Below are positions 1 to 8,082 of a DNA stretch of 64,000 nt, piece after piece. A program made the position numbers and the translations under genes. The DNA is taken from positions 1,178,001 to 1,242,000 of the forward strand of contig NZ_CP089848.1 in the NCBI RefSeq assembly GCF_021266465.1, read 5' to 3'. The notes under the pieces were generated by a model. That model made no database searches, was not told where the DNA came from, and was given only the letters and a program-made list of their open reading frames with translations. The stretch's first letter is position 1. Each line of letters begins with the position of its first letter. The stretch comes from Paralcaligenes sp. KSB-10 (lineage in GTDB: Bacteria > Pseudomonadota > Gammaproteobacteria > Burkholderiales > Burkholderiaceae_B).

Positions 1-27
1 GGCATGCTCGCCTTACTCTGAGCTAGA

Positions 28-54
28 GTATTTTTGGTTTAGGTGTTTACGGCG
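28..54 (+). repeat. Left terminal inverted repeat of block I
   Basis: The sequence begins GTATTTTTGG and ends TGTTTACGGCG. Its reverse complement recurs at 876-902 with two mismatches. Similar ends occur near 30715 and 47659 (left) and 11116, 31217 and 48477 (right), with a looser consensus TTAGCGCATTTTTGGTTC followed by GTGTTTACGGC. Confidence 0.85.
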
Positions 55-130
55 CTGAAGACGTTTCAGTCGATTTTTTTGAACCGTTCGTTCAGGTTTG
101 AGTTGCTACTTTGGGTGGTTAATTCTATAA

Positions 131-359
131 AGACGCCGCAGGGTGGGCGGTGCTGTGTAGTCCGGCACGTCCAGCGGTCGGCTAGCTGCGCTAGCCGACT
201 GCCCGGGTCTGCCTCGTCCAGGCGGGCGTCGGGCCAACTCGCAGTGCCTCGCGCGCGAGGCACTGCTCAGACAGGGCCCGCCGAAGGCCCCCGCCTTCCC
301 TTCGTCAGCACCCGGCGCTGGACTACCGCCGGACTACACAGCACCGCCCACCCTGCGGC
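131..359 (+). repeat. Type A long hairpin, copy I
   Basis: The outer arms (CGCCGCAGGGTGGGCGG onward, and the complementary GCACCGCCCACCCTGCGG at the far end) pair over about 30 bp. Inside are a perfect 10-bp stem-loop (GTCGGCTAGC, loop TGC, GCTAGCCGAC) and a CAGTGCCTCGC/GCGAGGCACTG stem. Other copies are at 10715-10948 (inverted) and 47791-48018. Block III retains only a collapsed remnant near 30826-30850. The inner core matches the core of the type B hairpin when read in reverse. Confidence 0.85.
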
Positions 360-559
360 TTGCGTTGAGGCAATGCAGCGAGGTATACGTTGGGGAAGCC
401 CCGTTGAGCCAATCACAGGCTACGTTGAGGCATCGGTCGCTTAGTAAATTCAGGGTTTGGCATATCGTGGTGTAGTGGTCACTCGATAGAGGCATGGGTG
501 CGGGCACGTTACCTGTTCTATGGATACAGGCCCATTAACGGTAGATGCAAGCACATTGA

Positions 560-643
560 TTCCAGGCATGCCGTCTCCACAAGACATCTCTCCTTCCAGG
601 CACACCGTTCCAGGTGCACCATTCCAGGCAATCGTTCCAGGCA
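560..643 (+). repeat. Five TTCCAGG(C/T)(A/G) direct repeats
   Basis: The 9-mer TTCCAGGCA (one variant TTCCAGGTG) starts at 560, 594, 608, 622 and 635. The last four are spaced 13-14 bp apart. The array sits between the A and B hairpins and is reduced to a single CATTCCACGCATGCC in blocks III and IV. Confidence 0.7.
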
Positions 644-656
644 TGCCCTAACGTGA

Positions 657-851
657 GCCGTCTATCGGGGCTAGGGTCAGGACCGGCGTAAGGCGTGCGC
701 CGGATTTAGCTCGCCAAGGCGGGGGCCTTCGGCGGGCGCTGTCTGAGCCCGGCCTCGCGAGGCCGGGCGAGTTCGCCCGACGCCCGCCTTGGCGTGCTAA
801 ATCCGGATCAAGCACGCCGTGCCGGGCCTGACCCTAGCCCCGATAGACGGC
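657..851 (+). repeat. Type B long hairpin, copy I
   Basis: The outer 24-bp arms starting GCCGTCTATCGGGG are perfect inverted repeats (657-680 and 828-851). They are followed by an inner 18-bp stem with one mismatch (TTAGCTCGCCAAGGCGGG against CCCGCCTTGGCGTGCTAA) and an apical palindrome CCCGGCCTCGCGAGGCCGGG. Other copies are at 30955-31160 and 48196-48397. The arms vary between copies but pairing is mostly kept. Confidence 0.88.
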
Positions 852-913
852 GTCTTCAAATACCAAAACATCGAACGCCGTAAACACCCGAACCAAAAAT
901 ACCCCAGTCACGC

Positions 914-942
914 AAAAAGCAAAACAGCGGCCGAAGCCGCTG
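914..942 (-). terminator. Rho-independent terminator downstream of the GntR gene
   Basis: On the minus strand, CAGCGGC-TTCG-GCCGCTG forms a 7-bp GC stem with a tight tetraloop. It is followed by TTTTGCTTTTT. It lies 28 bp past the stop codon of the regulator gene and outside the repeat block. Confidence 0.8.
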
Positions 943-969
943 TGTGCGAGCCCGCACAACAAGAGGCAA

Positions 970-1719
970 TCAGGTCGCTGCGGGTTCGCGGGTCATGCGT
1001 TCGTAGGCCCGGCGCAGGCGCTCGCGGCTATTGGTAAGATGGGTGCGCATGGCCGCGCGAGCCGCTTCAGGGTCGTGCCGGTCGATGGCGGCGTAGATGT
1101 CTTCGTGCTCTTGATTCACGCGCTGCAAATAGGTGTGCTCATCGTTCAAGGCCAGATTCGCCGTATCGATACGGGTACGAGGGATCAGGTTCTTGCCCAA
1201 TTGGCCCAGGATGTCCTGGAAGTACCGATTACCGGTCGCATTGGCGATTTTCAGGTGAAACGCCAGGTCGGCCGAAACGGCGCTGCCATCGGCCTGGTCG
1301 ATATGCCCTTCGAAATCATCGAGCAAGGAACGCAAGGCTCGTACATCGTCATCGGTGCGGCGCATTGCCGCCAATGCCGCGGACTCTGTTTCGAGGCTGA
1401 TGCGCAATTCCAGAACCGCCATGGTGTCGAGCATGGTGAAAATATTGTCGGCCGCCAGCCGGACGGTATGGCCGACGCTGGACTCCATGACAAAGGTGCC
1501 GATGCCATGGCGTGTTTCGACCAGGCCGGCCGCCTGCAGGCGGGAAATGGCTTCACGCACGACCGTGCGGCTGACCGCCTGTTCGCGCATGATGGCCGAT
1601 TCAGTGGGCAACTTGGCACCGGGCCTGAAACGGCCGTTCTGGATGTGCTCGGACAACGCAGCCACGACATCGTCGGTCAGGCTGCGCGAACGCTTTTTTT
1701 CTGGGCCGCTGGAAATCAT
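970..1719 (-). CDS. GntR family regulator, FadR/FCD subfamily (probable galactarate regulator)
   Basis: A 249-residue protein with an N-terminal winged helix (about residues 12-80, including TESAIMREQAVSRTVVREAI and the wing sequence GIGTFVM). A C-terminal all-helical FCD ligand domain follows (about 95-235). Length and order are typical of FadR-subfamily repressors that sense sugar acids or carboxylates. It lies downstream of garD on the same strand with a 194-bp gap, so it probably controls the garD/ABC genes and may be partly co-transcribed. The ligand is inferred only from context: galactarate, glucarate or a breakdown product. Confidence 0.85.
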   Translation of the reverse strand: MISSGPEKKRSRSLTDDVVAALSEHIQNGRFRPGAKLPTESAIMREQAVSRTVVREAISRLQAAGLVETRHGIGTFVMESSVGHTVRLAADNIFTMLDTMAVLELRISLETESAALAAMRRTDDDVRALRSLLDDFEGHIDQADGSAVSADLAFHLKIANATGNRYFQDILGQLGKNLIPRTRIDTANLALNDEHTYLQRVNQEHEDIYAAIDRHDPEAARAAMRTHLTNSRERLRRAYERMTREPAAT

Positions 1720-1723
1720 ATTA

Positions 1724-1751
1724 TTTATATAGTAAGTAGTTGAGCCTACAA
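1724..1751 (-). promoter_or_regulatory. Candidate promoter of the GntR gene
   Basis: The minus strand has TTGTAG (1746-1751), a 16-bp spacer and TATAAA (1724-1729). This is a few bases upstream of the ATG at 1719, so any transcript would have a very short leader. A second TATAAT-like box lies about 30 bp further upstream, so the exact promoter is uncertain. Confidence 0.35.
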
Positions 1752-1913
1752 GGCTGGATTATAGCTGCCCTTAATACAGACAGCATACCCATATACCCTT
1801 GCTCTTCAAACAATGACACCCAATGCGGCGCCCCCCCGGTACATCACATTCGAATCGCCATCGACAGCGGCACACTTCATTTTCCTGAACCGCATGGCCG
1901 GCACAATCCGCCC

Positions 1914-3467
1914 TCAGGTCACCGGCGCCGGGTTGAACAATGCCAGCGAATTTTGCAGTTTCCACTGTTCGGCCCATGTTTTCTTGCGCCCGCTGGCCAC
2001 ATCCAGAATGAACTGGAACAGCTCCCAGCCCACTTCTTCAATCGTGGCCTGGCCGGTGGCTATCTTGCCCGCATTGATATCCATGAGATCGTGCCAACGC
2101 CTGGCCAAGTCGTCGCGCGTGGCGACCTTCACCACTGGAACAGCGGCCAGCCCATAAGGCGTGCCGCGCCCGGTCGTGAACACATGCACATTCATGCCGG
2201 CGGCCAGTTGCAAAGTGCCGCAAATAAAGTCGCTGGCCGGCGTAGCGGTATATATCAAGCCTTTTTTGCGCAGCTTCTCGCCGGGCGACAGGACGTCGAC
2301 GATTGCGCTGGAGCCTGATTTGACGATGGATCCCATGGCCTTTTCGACAATATTCGAAAGCCCGCCCTTTTTATTGCCCGGGGTCGTATTGGCGCTTCGA
2401 TCGGCGCTGCCGCGCTTGAGATACTGGTCGTACCAATCCATTTCCCGAATCAGGGCCTGAGCTACCTCCGGAGTGCTCGCCCGGGCAGTCAATTGATCGA
2501 TGCCGTCGCGCACTTCGGTGACTTCGGAAAACATGACCGCGCCCCCTGCCCGCACCAGCAGGTCGCTGGCAAAGCCAACCGCCGGATTGGCCGTCAGGCC
2601 CGAAAAAGCGTCGCTGCCCCCGCACTGCACGCCGACGACCAGGTCGGATGCGGGGCAGCTGACGCGCTGGCGCAAATTCAATTCGGCCAGCCGCGTTTCG
2701 GCGCGCTGCATGATGGAGACGACCATGGACTCGAAACCCACGTGTTCATCGTCCTGCAAACGAACCAGGTCGGGATCGACGCGCTGGATGGCGATGGCTC
2801 CTTCGGGAAAGAGCCTGGCCGGCTGCAGCTTTTCGCAGCCCAGGCTTACCAGCAGGGTAACGCCTCCAAAATTGGGGTTGCGGCTGATATTGCGCAAAGT
2901 GCGTATGGGAATGTCGGCGCCCGGCGCATCGATGGCCACACCGCAACCGTAGACGTGTTCGATACTGACCACGTCGTCGACATTGGGAAAGCGCGGCAAC
3001 AGCTCTTCCTTGATGCGCTTGACCGCATAGGCCACCACGCCCGACACGCATTGAACGGTAGTGCTGATGGCCAGGATATTGCGTGTTCCCACGGAACCGT
3101 CGGCATTGCGATAACCCTGGAAGGTGTAGCCCTCGAGCGGGGCCAGAACCGGCGCCTTGACGGTGGCAATGGGCAAGCCTTCAAGCGACGGCGGCTCGGG
3201 CATGCGCATGCGGGCCTCACTGAGCCAACTGCCCTTGGAAACCGCCTGCAAGGCGTACCCGATCACCACGTTGTAGCGCACAATGGGCGCTCCTTCAGCC
3301 AGATCGGACAACGCCACCTTGTGGCCCTGCGGTACGCGTTCGACCAGCGTCAGGCCGTCGGCAAACACCGCTCCGGCGGGCAGGCCGCCATCGTTCACGA
3401 CAATGGCGACATTGTCGTTGTCGTGAACCCGTATATATAGGGGATCAATCCCTTTCTGCGTAATCAT
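1914..3467 (-). CDS. garD: Galactarate dehydratase (D-threo-forming)
   Basis: A 517-residue protein closely resembling E. coli GarD throughout as recalled. Landmarks are the N-terminal SAF-type domain ([29 protein letters not shown]), [63 protein letters not shown] and the terminus ALFNPAPVT. The enzyme converts galactarate to 5-dehydro-4-deoxy-glucarate. The ATG at 3467 is preferred over the longer open frame because it follows an AGAGG site and matches the family N-terminus. It is the last structural gene before the regulator, and the ABC importer upstream on the same strand presumably supplies its substrate. No aldolase (garL) or reductase (garR) gene lies nearby. Confidence 0.95.
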   Translation of the reverse strand: MITQKGIDPLYIRVHDNDNVAIVVNDGGLPAGAVFADGLTLVERVPQGHKVALSDLAEGAPIVRYNVVIGYALQAVSKGSWLSEARMRMPEPPSLEGLPIATVKAPVLAPLEGYTFQGYRNADGSVGTRNILAISTTVQCVSGVVAYAVKRIKEELLPRFPNVDDVVSIEHVYGCGVAIDAPGADIPIRTLRNISRNPNFGGVTLLVSLGCEKLQPARLFPEGAIAIQRVDPDLVRLQDDEHVGFESMVVSIMQRAETRLAELNLRQRVSCPASDLVVGVQCGGSDAFSGLTANPAVGFASDLLVRAGGAVMFSEVTEVRDGIDQLTARASTPEVAQALIREMDWYDQYLKRGSADRSANTTPGNKKGGLSNIVEKAMGSIVKSGSSAIVDVLSPGEKLRKKGLIYTATPASDFICGTLQLAAGMNVHVFTTGRGTPYGLAAVPVVKVATRDDLARRWHDLMDINAGKIATGQATIEEVGWELFQFILDVASGRKKTWAEQWKLQNSLALFNPAPVT

Positions 3468-3504
3468 GAATACCTCTGAATAAAAACCGTAACAGCCACG
3501 GGCG

Positions 3505-4365
3505 CTATTCCTGCGGCTCAGCCTTGACACGGCTGACCAACTGCGTCGGGCTTACAAACTGCAAGGCAATCAGCACCCATACCAGAGTGATCACCATATA
3601 GATGATGGCCATGGCATCGATAGCCTGAGGCGCCCTCACGCCGGTCGAGAACACGGCGTAATACAAGGCCACCACCAGGGTCTGGGTATCCGGCCCGGCG
3701 GTAAAGAAAGTCAGCTCGAACATGCCTATGGTCCGCACCAGCACCAACAGCGCGGCAGCCAGCATGCCCGGCACCAGCAGCGGCACCAGCACATACCGGA
3801 AATACTGGCGCGTATTGGCGCCGAAAATGCGTGCCGCCAGTTCCAGGTTGGGGTCGAGCTGCTCTATGAACGGTGTCATGACGAGAATGACAAATGGCAA
3901 GGCGGGAACAAGATTGGCCAGAATCACGCCGCCGAGAGTCCCGGCCAGGCCAATCTTGTACATGACCGTGGCCATCGGGATACCGTACGTGACGGGCGGC
4001 ACCATCAATGGCAGCAAAAAGACGAGCATGGCCCATTTTTTCCCGCGGAAGTCGACTCGGGCCAGCGCATAGGCGGCCGGCACTCCCAGCAAAACCGACA
4101 GTATCACCACTGCGCCGACGACCTTCACAGTGACCCACAGCACCGGACCCAACTGAAAATCGTTCCAGGCGCGGGCATACCACTGCAAGGTAAAGCCTTG
4201 CGGCAGAAGTGTGCCGAACCAACGCGTGGCCACCGAGTCGACGGCGACGGCCATTATCATCAGCACCACATTCAACAGGAAAAAAATGACAGAACCCCAA
4301 ACCAGGTAACGCCATGATTTGGCCAGCAAGGGCGAGGATTGTTTTATTGTTTGGTTCATCTGCAC
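3505..4365 (-). CDS. ABC transporter permease (PotC/YdcV-like)
   Basis: A 286-residue inner-membrane protein with six predicted helices. The binding-protein-dependent permease EAA-type loop reads [27 protein letters not shown] at about residues 175-200. It follows the other permease by 6 bp and precedes garD by 37 bp, so it is part of one operon. It would form a heterodimeric channel with the product of 4372-5229. The family as a whole imports polyamines, ferric iron, phosphonates and some acids, so the assignment to galactarate rests on garD next to it. Confidence 0.85.
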   Translation of the reverse strand: MQMNQTIKQSSPLLAKSWRYLVWGSVIFFLLNVVLMIMAVAVDSVATRWFGTLLPQGFTLQWYARAWNDFQLGPVLWVTVKVVGAVVILSVLLGVPAAYALARVDFRGKKWAMLVFLLPLMVPPVTYGIPMATVMYKIGLAGTLGGVILANLVPALPFVILVMTPFIEQLDPNLELAARIFGANTRQYFRYVLVPLLVPGMLAAALLVLVRTIGMFELTFFTAGPDTQTLVVALYYAVFSTGVRAPQAIDAMAIIYMVITLVWVLIALQFVSPTQLVSRVKAEPQE

Positions 4366-4371
4366 ACCTCG

Positions 4372-5229
4372 TCAGCCTTTGCCGCCGGAAACCGGGCCCG
4401 TATAGAAAGCCTTGCGTGCCGCCAGCATCGCCCCTACAAGCAACAATTGCGCAAACCCCATCAAAACCGCGATGGTGGAAGCCATGCCGTAATCGTAGGA
4501 TTCGAAAGCGGCCTCGTAGGCGGCAATCGAAATGACGCGCGTCGCCCCCGCCGGCACACCCAGCAAAATGGCCGAAGGGAACACCGAAAAGGCCTGCACG
4601 AAGGTCAGGCACGCCGCCATGGTCAGGCCGGGCGCCAGCAGCGGCAGGTAAATTCGCCGAAACTGTTCCCAGGGCGTAGCCCCCAATGTGGACGCCGCTT
4701 TGGCCAAGGTGGGATCTATGCCGGTCACGTAAGACAGTATCAGCAGGAAAGAAAAGGGAAAGCCCGAGATGATCAGCGACAGCAGAACCCCCCAGTAGTT
4801 ATGCGTCAGGCGTACTTCGCCGCTATACAGGTTGAGCCCATGCACCGCCTGCGAAAACCAGCCATTGGGAGCAAAGTAGCTGAGCATTCCATTGGCAATC
4901 AGCACCGTACCCAGGGTAACGGGCACCACCAGCAGCGTGGTCACCCACTTCTGGTAGCGCGATTTGCGGCGCAATACAAAGGCAATCGGCAGCGATGCTG
5001 CCACATTGATGATGGTGGCCGGCACCGCCAGATTCAGGGTAATGACCAGGGTGTACCACTGACGCTTATGGCTGAAGAAATCGATATAGTTGGCCCAGAT
5101 GCCATGCCCGTTCATCGGTTGAAACGTAAGCATGAACCCATAGGCGAAGGGATACACAAACAGGGCAATAATGCACAGCAATGCCGGTGCGAGCAGCCAG
5201 CTGCGCAAATCACGGGGAAACGGACTCAT
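4372..5229 (-). CDS. ABC transporter permease (PotB-like)
   Basis: A 285-residue integral membrane protein beginning [18 protein letters not shown], with about six helices and the permease loop [20 protein letters not shown] at about 185-205. Its ATG overlaps the ATPase stop codon (ATGA at 5226-5229), a usual sign of translational coupling. A longer open frame runs into the ATPase gene out of frame and is not the gene. It is partner to the permease at 3505-4365. Confidence 0.86.
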   Translation of the reverse strand: MSPFPRDLRSWLLAPALLCIIALFVYPFAYGFMLTFQPMNGHGIWANYIDFFSHKRQWYTLVITLNLAVPATIINVAASLPIAFVLRRKSRYQKWVTTLLVVPVTLGTVLIANGMLSYFAPNGWFSQAVHGLNLYSGEVRLTHNYWGVLLSLIISGFPFSFLLILSYVTGIDPTLAKAASTLGATPWEQFRRIYLPLLAPGLTMAACLTFVQAFSVFPSAILLGVPAGATRVISIAAYEAAFESYDYGMASTIAVLMGFAQLLLVGAMLAARKAFYTGPVSGGKG

Positions 5230-6305
5230 GCGTGTTCCCTCGCATACACCAGCGCCTTTTGCGGCGAGATATGCAGGCATACCGACTGGCCTGACTGGAA
5301 ATCGCCGCCCACACGCGCATAAAGCGGGCCCACCGCGGAACGCAAGGAAAGCAGAGAGTCGTGGCCGCCGTATTCCACCGCTTCGATCTGGGCCTCGAAC
5401 GAATTGGCGGCGCCGCGCTCGCATACTTCGAAATCTTCGGGCCGGATCGCCACGCTGACCGACGGCCCGCTGGACGGCGCGAGCAGGGTTCCGGACAGCG
5501 ATACGCCGTTGGCCTCGAAAGAGGCGCAATCTTCCCGTGCACCGCTCAAGGTAAAGTCGAGCACATTGCGATAGCCCATGAAACGCGCCACATGCAAATT
5601 GGTAGGCCGGCCGTACACTTCCCGGGGCGTGCCGACCTGCTGCATCACGCCCTCGCGCATCACCACGATACGGTCGGCCATGGACAAGGCTTCGTCCTGA
5701 TCGTGCGTCACATAAACGGTAGCGCGATCGAGCTGGCTGTGTATGCGCCGGATCTCGGCGCGCATCTCGATGCGCAGCTTGGTATCCAGATTGGACAGGG
5801 GCTCGTCCATGAGAACCACTGGAGGCTCGATCACGATCGCGCGGGCAATGGCCACGCGCTGCTGCTGGCCACCGGACAACTGGCCAGGCAGCTTTTTCTC
5901 GTGGCCATTGAGCTGAACCAGAGACAAGGCGGCGCGCACGCGGCGGCCGATCTCGCTTTTCGAAACGCCCCGCATTTTCAAGCCGAATCCCACGTTGTCC
6001 ACCACATTCATATGGGGAAACAGCGCATAGCTTTGAAACACCATGCCAAAGCCGCGCCGTTCGGGCGGCAGGACGTCGATGCGCTTGCCGTCCAGGGTAA
6101 TACTGCCCCCCGACAAAGGCAGGAGACCGGCCAGGCAATTGAGCGCGGTGGTTTTCCCGCAACCCGAGGGGCCGAGAAATGCAATGAATTCCCCACACTC
6201 GATCTTCAGATCCAGACCTTTCAAGGCGTCGATGCGATTCCCGCTTGCGTCGGCAAAGCTGCGAGTGACGGAATTGAGATGCAGGGTTTTAAAAATCTGT
6301 GTCAT
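5226..6305 (-). CDS. ABC transporter ATP-binding protein (PotA/UgpC-like)
   Basis: A 359-residue ATPase starting [17 protein letters not shown]. Motifs: Walker [10 protein letters not shown] (about residue 45), Q-loop FQSYALFPH, signature [14 protein letters not shown], Walker [13 protein letters not shown] and switch [13 protein letters not shown]-terminal TOBE-like region follows (about 270-355). It energises the importer whose permeases follow directly. The start at 6305 is chosen because the domain begins there; the upstream extension of the frame lies in the gap after the binding-protein gene. Confidence 0.9.
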   Translation of the reverse strand: MTQIFKTLHLNSVTRSFADASGNRIDALKGLDLKIECGEFIAFLGPSGCGKTTALNCLAGLLPLSGGSITLDGKRIDVLPPERRGFGMVFQSYALFPHMNVVDNVGFGLKMRGVSKSEIGRRVRAALSLVQLNGHEKKLPGQLSGGQQQRVAIARAIVIEPPVVLMDEPLSNLDTKLRIEMRAEIRRIHSQLDRATVYVTHDQDEALSMADRIVVMREGVMQQVGTPREVYGRPTNLHVARFMGYRNVLDFTLSGAREDCASFEANGVSLSGTLLAPSSGPSVSVAIRPEDFEVCERGAANSFEAQIEAVEYGGHDSLLSLRSAVGPLYARVGGDFQSGQSVCLHISPQKALVYAREHA

Positions 6306-6407
6306 GGTGTGGATGCGTGATTGACGAAGCCGCCCGGCAGGCACCGGGATCAGGCCGGGCAGGTGCTCGGCGGCCACCAGGACCGCCGGCACAAGAACGT
6401 TGAATAC

Positions 6408-7571
6408 TTACTTCAGAGCGCCGATGTCGGAGTCCCATTTCTGGAAAGCGGCAACCATGGTCGTCGCATCCAGCGGCAAAACATGGGGATAGTCGGCCAG
6501 CCATTGGGCATATTCGGCGCGGCCGTATTTCTTTATGACCTCCTGGCTATGCTCGGGGGCATCCTTGATCGTCACGTTCTTGATGGCTGGGCCGGGATAA
6601 AAGTAGCCATCGTCATAGGTCATGGCCTGCTGCTTGGGCTCAAGCATGAAATTCATGAGCTTGAACAGGATTTTCTGTTTGGCCGCGGACACGCCTTTCG
6701 GTATGACCATATAGTGGGCATCATTGACCCAGGTCATGTGATCAAAATGCTGCACCTTGAACGAAGCCGGCACCACCCCCAGCGCACGGGGGTTGATGTC
6801 CCAGCCCGTGACGGTCACCGTCATGTCGCGCGACCCGTCGCCCAACTCTTTCATGACGGCGGAAGTGCCGCCGGGATAGTACGGCACACAACTATTGAGC
6901 TGCTTCAAATACGCCCAGGTCTTGTCCCAGCCATGGATAGGATCGCTCGGATTCTTGTCACCCAGCAAATAAGGCAGCCCCATCAGAAAGGTGCGGCCTG
7001 GCCCGGAATTGGCCGGGCGCGCATAAATGAACCGCCCGGGATTGGCCTGACACCACTTCAGCAATTCTTCCGGGGTTTTCGGCGCGGCCTTCACCTTGTC
7101 GGGGTTGTATTCGAGCAAGGGGCCCGCGGGCATGTACGTGACCTCCAGCCCAAAGCCTTGCGCCAGGCCTTGCATCTTCAGCGGGCCTGGAGCGTAGTTG
7201 TCCATTACCCCCGGAAACGCCGCGGCCTGATCGGGCAAGAGCTTGATCCACAGGTTCTGCTGTATGCCGGCGGCCAGGCCGTCGGTGCCGGTCAGCACCA
7301 GGTCGATTTCAGCGCGGCCTGCGGCCTGCATGGCCTTGATCTTGCCCGGCAATTGCGGTGCGGGGGCATTGGTAAATGTAATGCGGGAAACCAGGTCGGG
7401 ATTCTGCTTCTGGAAGTTCTCGAATGCCTGTCGAGTCAGCGCCAGATTGCCGGCGATATCGACAATATTGATTTGCACCGGCTCGGCCTGGGCCTGTGTT
7501 CCAGCCCACAGGCCCAGAACCAGGGAACCGCATAGTGAAAGGCGTTTTAGCGAGTTGCTGCGTGGTCTCAT
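6408..7571 (-). CDS. Periplasmic solute-binding protein of the galactarate-linked ABC importer
   Basis: A 387-residue exported protein. The Sec signal peptide has an RPRSNSLKRLSL start and a probable cut after TQAQA at about residue 29. The rest fits family-1-type extracellular binding proteins (PotD/thiamine-binding-like), with GLEVTYMPAGPLLEYNPDKV, a PGGTSAVMKELGDG segment and KLMNFMLEPKQQA. A GGAGACACC site precedes the ATG. It is first in the operon (binding protein, ATPase, permease, permease, garD, gntR). Galactarate or a related aldarate is the likely ligand by context, not by a residue signature. Confidence 0.8.
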   Translation of the reverse strand: MRPRSNSLKRLSLCGSLVLGLWAGTQAQAEPVQINIVDIAGNLALTRQAFENFQKQNPDLVSRITFTNAPAPQLPGKIKAMQAAGRAEIDLVLTGTDGLAAGIQQNLWIKLLPDQAAAFPGVMDNYAPGPLKMQGLAQGFGLEVTYMPAGPLLEYNPDKVKAAPKTPEELLKWCQANPGRFIYARPANSGPGRTFLMGLPYLLGDKNPSDPIHGWDKTWAYLKQLNSCVPYYPGGTSAVMKELGDGSRDMTVTVTGWDINPRALGVVPASFKVQHFDHMTWVNDAHYMVIPKGVSAAKQKILFKLMNFMLEPKQQAMTYDDGYFYPGPAIKNVTIKDAPEHSQEVIKKYGRAEYAQWLADYPHVLPLDATTMVAAFQKWDSDIGALK

Positions 7572-7904
7572 GGTGTCTCCAACATAAGGTTATTTATAAA
7601 AACCAGCCTTTATGAATTTAATCCAACTGCGCTACTTTATACAGGACGTACGATGTCTGTCAATGAAATATTAGCCTTACAGAACCATGAAAGAATTGAT
7701 TTAATCTTATTTATAATTAATGACTTATATATTATTTTGTTTTTACAAAGGGTAATTACCAACAAAAAAAAGATATGTTTTAAAAACTTATACTATGAAT
7801 AAAACCCGGGCCATGACAGCAAGAAACAGTCTAAGGGAAAACCTTTATAGCATCCCTCCAATACCATTCGTTACATTGTGTTAGTTAACAGATAAGGTAC
7901 TTTT
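7572..7904. other. AT-rich divergent regulatory region
   Basis: A 333-bp gap, visibly far more AT-rich than its surroundings, between the binding-protein gene (leftward) and the DUF5993/dsbB genes (rightward). It must carry promoters for both. It holds the perfect palindrome GGTAATTACC at 7751-7760 and long runs such as TTATATATTATTTTG. I see no ORF or RNA gene in it. Confidence 0.6.
7751..7760. promoter_or_regulatory. Palindrome GGTAATTACC, candidate GntR/FCD operator
   Basis: A perfect 10-bp dyad reading TTGGTAATTACCC on the minus strand. This is close in form to known FCD-family sugar-acid operators (TGGTnnACCA type). It sits 180 bp upstream of the galactarate-operon start. The link to the regulator at 970-1719 is inference. 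Confidence 0.35.
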
Positions 7905-8063
7905 ATGATCATGATGCTGCCCTTCCTGACCGGAATCATGTCAATCTGGTTTGGAATACGGGGCCAACGCCGGGCATGCTTGTGGTTCTGGCTGCTCAGC
8001 TCAATTATCTTCCTCGCCTGGTGCAAGGTCCACATGAATGATCCCTTGATCTTGTCGCTTTAA
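7905..8063 (+). CDS. DUF5993-type small membrane protein
   Basis: A 52-residue protein (MIMMLPFLTGIMSIWFGIRG at the start, ending HMNDPLILSL). It has two hydrophobic stretches (about 3-18 and 26-40) and two cysteines (C25, C40). A GATAAGG site lies about 8 nt upstream of the ATG. Short proteins of this kind are often encoded immediately upstream of dsbB, as here with a 19-bp gap. The role is unknown; help with DsbB assembly or quinone access is only a guess. Confidence 0.7.
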   Translation: MIMMLPFLTGIMSIWFGIRGQRRACLWFWLLSSIIFLAWCKVHMNDPLILSL

Positions 8064-8082
8064 GCCTTCCTGGTTCATATCC

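Larger units (their letters stand above)
23..907. repeat. Composite hairpin element, block I (inverted ends + hairpin A + hairpin B)
   Basis: Non-coding block of about 885 bp filling the space left of the gntR gene. It is bounded by inverted ends (28-54 and 876-902, 25 of 27 positions identical). It holds a long hairpin of type A (131-359), a spacer with short TTCCAGG repeats (360-655) and a long hairpin of type B (657-851). Related blocks lie at about 10640-11116, 30715-31217 and 47659-48477. Open frames across it run through palindromes and are not conserved between copies, so I do not treat them as genes. No transposase is present. It resembles a non-autonomous mobile element or a structured intergenic repeat. 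I do not recognise the family. Confidence 0.85.

Noticed and set aside
43-644. Open frames of 133, 65 and 64 residues across block I
   Set aside because: They run through long palindromes, have no family resemblance, and the equivalent frames in the other blocks are broken or differ.
657-851. Hairpin B as an integron attC site
   Set aside because: No GTTRRRY core or R/L boxes, no integrase and no cassette array.
23-907. Retron or group II intron for the structured blocks
   Set aside because: No reverse transcriptase in or near any block, and no intron domain V (AGC...GTT) pattern.
2493-3440. 315-residue frame antisense to garD
   Set aside because: High-GC shadow of a strongly conserved gene; composition rich in His/Arg/Gly without any domain.
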